Assembly: GCA_902761825.1 (NCBI GenBank)
Contig: CACWLY010000005.1
Location: 1-34,355 of the forward strand
From: an uncultured Eubacteriales bacterium
GTDB lineage: Bacteria > Bacillota > Clostridia > Christensenellales > Aristaeellaceae
DNA: 34,355 bases
Direction of reading: 5' to 3'
A program made the translations under genes and the position numbers. The notes under the pieces were generated by a model. The model was not told where the DNA came from and ran no database searches. It was given only the letters and a program-made list of their open reading frames with translations. Positions 31,273-34,355 of this stretch are shown here, in pieces. Position 1 is the first letter of the stretch. Every line of letters begins with the position of its first letter.

Positions 31273-32293
31273 TTTTATGAAGCTGTTCAAAAAATTCACG
31301 GCGTTTCTCCTGCGCAACTGGCAATGGAAGCTGCTCTCCCTTTTCCTGGCCGTTTGTCTCTGGAGCGGCCTGATCACGCAGGACGATTCGCTGACGCGTG
31401 AAAAAACCTTCAACGACGTCGCGATCAACATCACAAACGCCGATACGCTGCGGCGCAACGGCTTTATCATCGTCGAGGGCTTGGACAACCTGCCAACCGC
31501 GCGAATCCACGTCGACGTGCCGCAGAAAAACTACAATACCGTGACCGCCTCTAACTACAACCTGCGCGTCGATCTGTCCAGGATACGCGAAGCGGGCGAA
31601 CAAACGCTGCAGGTGCTTTCCAGCAGCTCCAGCAATTACGGCACCGTCACGTCGGTCAGCGTCGATTCGGTTCCCGTCCGCGTGGATGAATACATTACCC
31701 GCAGCCGCATTCCCGTCAGGCTCAATATGACCGGACAGCTGCCCGAAGGCTTTTATGCCGGAGAAGCGCAGGTTGACCCGGTCTACGTCGTCGTATCCGG
31801 CCCCAAATCGCTGGTGGAAAACGTGGTGCGCTGCGTAGCCGATTATGATCTGTCCGCGATATCCGCCCAATCCGGCACCGAGCGCACGGCCGTCCCCTTC
31901 CGACTGATCGACGGAAGCGGAAACGACATCGCGAGCGACCTGATCGATGTGACCAGCCAATCGGTTTTCCTGGACAGCATCATCGTATCGCAAACGCTGT
32001 ATACCGAAAAAACGCTGGTCATCAACACCGCCGACCTGATCGTGGGCGTTCCGGGCGAAGGCTATACGATCCGCCGCGTTTCCGCCGAACCGGCTTCCGT
32101 CAAAGCGGCCGGAAAGGATTCCGTGATCGAATCGCTCAACGAACTGCATCTGGCGGAATATACGGATCAGCAAATCGATGTGAGCGATCTGACCACGACC
32201 ATTACCCGAAATATCAGTCTTAACAAAACCAACGATATTTTCCACTTCAGCGCCGATACCGTGATGGTTACGGTGGAAATATCACGTAATTGA
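31253..32293 (+). CDS. cdaR: CdaA regulator CdaR (YbbR domains)
   Basis: A 346-residue protein with a membrane helix (about 28-43) and several extracellular YbbR repeats (RIHVDVPQKNYN, VRLNMTGQLPEGFYAGEAQVDPVYVVVSGPKS). CdaR binds and modulates CdaA. The start is GTG at 31253 with GAAGGGGG upstream, inside the end of cdaA. The downstream unknown membrane gene begins 3 bases after its stop. Confidence 0.93.
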   Translation: MKKKMPDFMKLFKKFTAFLLRNWQWKLLSLFLAVCLWSGLITQDDSLTREKTFNDVAINITNADTLRRNGFIIVEGLDNLPTARIHVDVPQKNYNTVTASNYNLRVDLSRIREAGEQTLQVLSSSSSNYGTVTSVSVDSVPVRVDEYITRSRIPVRLNMTGQLPEGFYAGEAQVDPVYVVVSGPKSLVENVVRCVADYDLSAISAQSGTERTAVPFRLIDGSGNDIASDLIDVTSQSVFLDSIIVSQTLYTEKTLVINTADLIVGVPGEGYTIRRVSAEPASVKAAGKDSVIESLNELHLAEYTDQQIDVSDLTTTITRNISLNKTNDIFHFSADTVMVTVEISRN

Positions 32294-32296
32294 GCT

Positions 32297-32935
32297 ATGA
32301 ATAATTTTGCCAATTCCCTGCTTCATCTTCTGCTCAGCTGGATGAGAATGCTGTTCAGCGACTTTTTGTCCTTTTTTCAGGAAGGCAGCAGCGGACTGAT
32401 CTCCTGGATCAGCAAGCGCTGGACGCTTCTGGCCCTCATTCTGATCGCCGCCGGCCTGACCGTCGATCTGCTGATCTATCTGCTTCGCTGGCGTCCTCAA
32501 AAAGTCTGGCAGACGAAATTAAGAAGGCTCTTTCACCGTTCCCGGTACGATGATTTTGATGAAAAACAGTTCAATGCCGGGTTTACCGACGCGCTGCCCA
32601 ATTACGATTTCAGCGACACGCCCATTCCCGATCTGACCCAGCGCGTCAGCGAAGCGAACCCGATATACGATTCCGATCTCGATTATCCCGCCGCGCCCGC
32701 CGTTAACGGAGAAGGAGCTTTTTCCGATCCCGATCTGCTTCAGCCCGAAAGGAAAAGGCGGAGCGACAGGCACGGCGGCGGAAGACGCTCGCTGTTTCCG
32801 GATCTGCCGGGCTCCCAGAAAAACGCGAAAAAAGAAAGCGCCGTCAGCACGCGCTCCGCTTTTTACGAGCCCGTATATTCCTTAACGGATAACCAGTATG
32901 ACGATGCCGACAACGGAAACTATCGCAATGAATAA
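32297..32935 (+). CDS. Unknown single-pass membrane protein downstream of cdaR
   Basis: A 212-residue protein. Its hydrophobic N-terminal half includes a likely amphipathic stretch (8-28) and a clear membrane helix (about 43-64, LLALILIAAGLTVDLLIYLL). The rest is polar, charged and probably disordered, with Asp/Tyr-rich and Arg/Lys-rich parts and several FxDxxL-like short segments. I recognise no family. It lies in the cdaA operon and overlaps the rRNA methyltransferase start by 8 bases, so a link to c-di-AMP signalling or the envelope is possible but unproven. Confidence 0.7.
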   Translation: MNNFANSLLHLLLSWMRMLFSDFLSFFQEGSSGLISWISKRWTLLALILIAAGLTVDLLIYLLRWRPQKVWQTKLRRLFHRSRYDDFDEKQFNAGFTDALPNYDFSDTPIPDLTQRVSEANPIYDSDLDYPAAPAVNGEGAFSDPDLLQPERKRRSDRHGGGRRSLFPDLPGSQKNAKKESAVSTRSAFYEPVYSLTDNQYDDADNGNYRNE

Positions 32936-34241
32936 TATGCCGCAGCTTCCCGACGCTTTCGTTCAGCAGCTTCTGCCGATCCTGCGGGAGGAAAGCGGGG
33001 CTTTTTTTGCTTCTTATTTAAATGATCCGCTGCGCGGCATACGTTTCCGCGGCGAGCGCATTCCCCTCCCCGCTTCCGAGCTTACAGGAAAAATCCCTTA
33101 CGCGAAAAACGCGTATTATCTTGCGCCCGACTCAAAAGCCGGCATGCTGCCGTTTCACGACGCGGGCGCATACTATATTCAGGAGCCTTCGGCCATGGCC
33201 GCCGCAGCCGTTCTGCAGCCGCAGGCGGGCGACCGCGTGCTTGATTTGTGCGCCGCGCCGGGAGGGAAGAGCACGCAGCTTGCGATGTCCGCGTCCCTGG
33301 GGCTTCTCGTCGCCAACGAGCCGATCCCTTCACGCGCGCAGATTCTTTCCGGCAATATCGAAAGAATGGGGATCCGAAACGCCGTCGTCACCGCCGCCTA
33401 TCCGCAGCAGCTGGCTGAGAAATGGCCGCGCTTTTTCGACCGCATCCTGGTGGACGCCCCTTGTTCGGGAGAAGGAATGTTCAGGCGTCACCCGGAAACA
33501 ATCGCAGAATGGAGCGCCGACGCACCGGAAATCTGCCATCATCGGCAGGTGGAAATACTGGACGCGGCGGCAAAAATGCTGCGAGCAGGCGGATACATGG
33601 TATACAGCACCTGCACCTTCAACTGGACGGAAAACGAGCAGAGCGTCTCCTCTTTTTTGCAGACGCATCCCAATTTTCGCCTTTCGCCTTTTGCGATTCA
33701 TGGCCTTCCCCCTTCCACCGACGGAACGCTTCGCCTATGGCCGCACAAATTTCCCGGAGAAGGGCATTTTGTCGCTCTTCTGCATAAAGAAGACGTCCTT
33801 CCGGAGGAAAGGGACGCATGTCTCCTGAACGAGCCGGTTTTCGCGCCGGATAAGCAGAGCGCTGCCGTTTTTTCCGCTTTCGCCAAAGAAATGGGCGCGG
33901 ATATCACGGCAAATATGCAGCGCGGGAACCGGCTGTTTGCAATGCCCGCGGCCATGCCGCCCTTGTCCGGCATCAAAACGCTCCGTACAGGGCTGCATCT
34001 GGCGGAACTCCGCGGAAAAAACCTCTTTCCCGATCACGCGTTCGCGCTGTCGGTCGCAATGAGTAAAAAATGGGCGATCCATCCGGATCTGGCCGCCGCC
34101 TATCTGCACGGAGATACGCTGAACTGTCCCGAATCCCTGCGCGGATATTATGCGATCGATTACTGCGGCTTTCAGCTTGGGTTTGGCAAGGCAAGCAACG
34201 GTCAGATGAAAAACCATTATCCCAAAGGCCTGCGGTATTAA
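32928..34241 (+). CDS. RsmF-type 16S rRNA m5C methyltransferase
   Basis: A 437-residue SAM-dependent RNA cytosine-5 methyltransferase of the NOL1/NOP2/Sun family. Marks are DLCAAPGGKS (106-115, SAM binding), DAPCSGEGMF with C179, and YSTCTF with the catalytic C229. The C-terminal region (GIKTLRTGLHLAELRG, YLHGDTL) matches the PUA-like domain of RsmF/YebU proteins. I start at 32928, overlapping the previous stop; an earlier in-frame ATG at 32898 is less likely. It is the last gene of the cdaA operon. Confidence 0.9.
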   Translation: MNNMPQLPDAFVQQLLPILREESGAFFASYLNDPLRGIRFRGERIPLPASELTGKIPYAKNAYYLAPDSKAGMLPFHDAGAYYIQEPSAMAAAAVLQPQAGDRVLDLCAAPGGKSTQLAMSASLGLLVANEPIPSRAQILSGNIERMGIRNAVVTAAYPQQLAEKWPRFFDRILVDAPCSGEGMFRRHPETIAEWSADAPEICHHRQVEILDAAAKMLRAGGYMVYSTCTFNWTENEQSVSSFLQTHPNFRLSPFAIHGLPPSTDGTLRLWPHKFPGEGHFVALLHKEDVLPEERDACLLNEPVFAPDKQSAAVFSAFAKEMGADITANMQRGNRLFAMPAAMPPLSGIKTLRTGLHLAELRGKNLFPDHAFALSVAMSKKWAIHPDLAAAYLHGDTLNCPESLRGYYAIDYCGFQLGFGKASNGQMKNHYPKGLRY

Positions 34242-34263
34242 TACTTTTTGCGTTCAAAGAGCC

Positions 34264-34353
34264 AATTCACGAAGGGTGAATTAAGAGCAGGATAAGGAAA
34301 CGTTAGGGCCTACGCGGCCCTAAAACCCGCGCCAAAGGGCCCGCTTGGGCCCT
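34264..34353. repeat. Three hairpins in a row at the window end
   Basis: Perfect inverted repeats: AATTCAC/GTGAATT (34264-34282), TTAGGGCC/GGCCCTAA (34303-34323) and AGGGCCC/GGGCCCT (34336-34353). None is followed by a T-run on the plus strand, so they are not standard terminators. The last two share a GGGCC core. They could be a repeat element that continues past the window. Confidence 0.45.
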
Positions 34354-34355
34354 CT

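Noticed and set aside
32297..32935. glmM or another c-di-AMP effector at this position
   Set aside because: The protein has a membrane helix and a low-complexity tail and no phosphosugar mutase motif.

Overview
The window reads as an accessory carbohydrate locus from a fairly GC-rich member of the Bacillota, most likely a gut-type Clostridia. The evidence is a CdaA/CdaR c-di-AMP pair, sigma-A type promoters, strong AGGAGG ribosome sites, a clostridial rubredoxin, and a Gram-positive style ABC sugar system with many permeases and no outer-membrane SusC/D genes. I cannot name the species.

Layout: (1) 1-1350 holds three small plus-strand genes (membrane peptide, zinc ribbon, Nudix hydrolase). 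Each is followed by a copy of the same 3' tail coding-like sequence. A terminator and a roughly 200-bp palindromic MITE-like element close this part. (2) 1360-1968 is a minus-strand fragment of a BspA-type leucine-rich surface protein with its own consensus promoter. (3) 2063-13224 is a seven-gene minus-strand hemicellulose operon transcribed from one good promoter: GH31, GH36, CE2-type esterase, GH5, GH130, SASA-type esterase, GH127. Only the GH5 enzyme has an export signal; the rest look cytoplasmic. (4) 13263-28273 is a second, mainly transport block on the same strand. In transcription order it holds a giant solute-binding protein fused to carbohydrate-binding-like modules, two permeases (one with an added N-terminal domain), an NHL/TPR membrane protein, a YIP1-family protein, a large DUF5696 membrane protein, a second permease pair, a second solute-binding lipoprotein with its own promoter, and a GH10 xylanase lipoprotein. 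(5) 28364-34241 is mostly housekeeping: rubredoxin, tRNA-Pro(GGG), a YdcF-like protein, RadC, CdaA, CdaR, an unknown membrane protein and an RsmF-type rRNA methyltransferase. The window ends in a run of hairpins.

How it fits together (inference): surface GH10 and exported GH5 cut plant hemicellulose. One or both permease pairs import the oligosaccharides, probably powered by an ATPase encoded elsewhere, since none is present here. Cytoplasmic esterases remove acetyl groups. GH31, GH36, GH127 and GH130 then remove xylose, galactose and arabinose and phosphorolyse mannosides. The mix points to acetylated galactoglucomannan and xyloglucan or arabinoxylan. The least understood part, and the best candidate for an undescribed system, is the block of two permease pairs separated by NHL/TPR, YIP1 and DUF5696 proteins.
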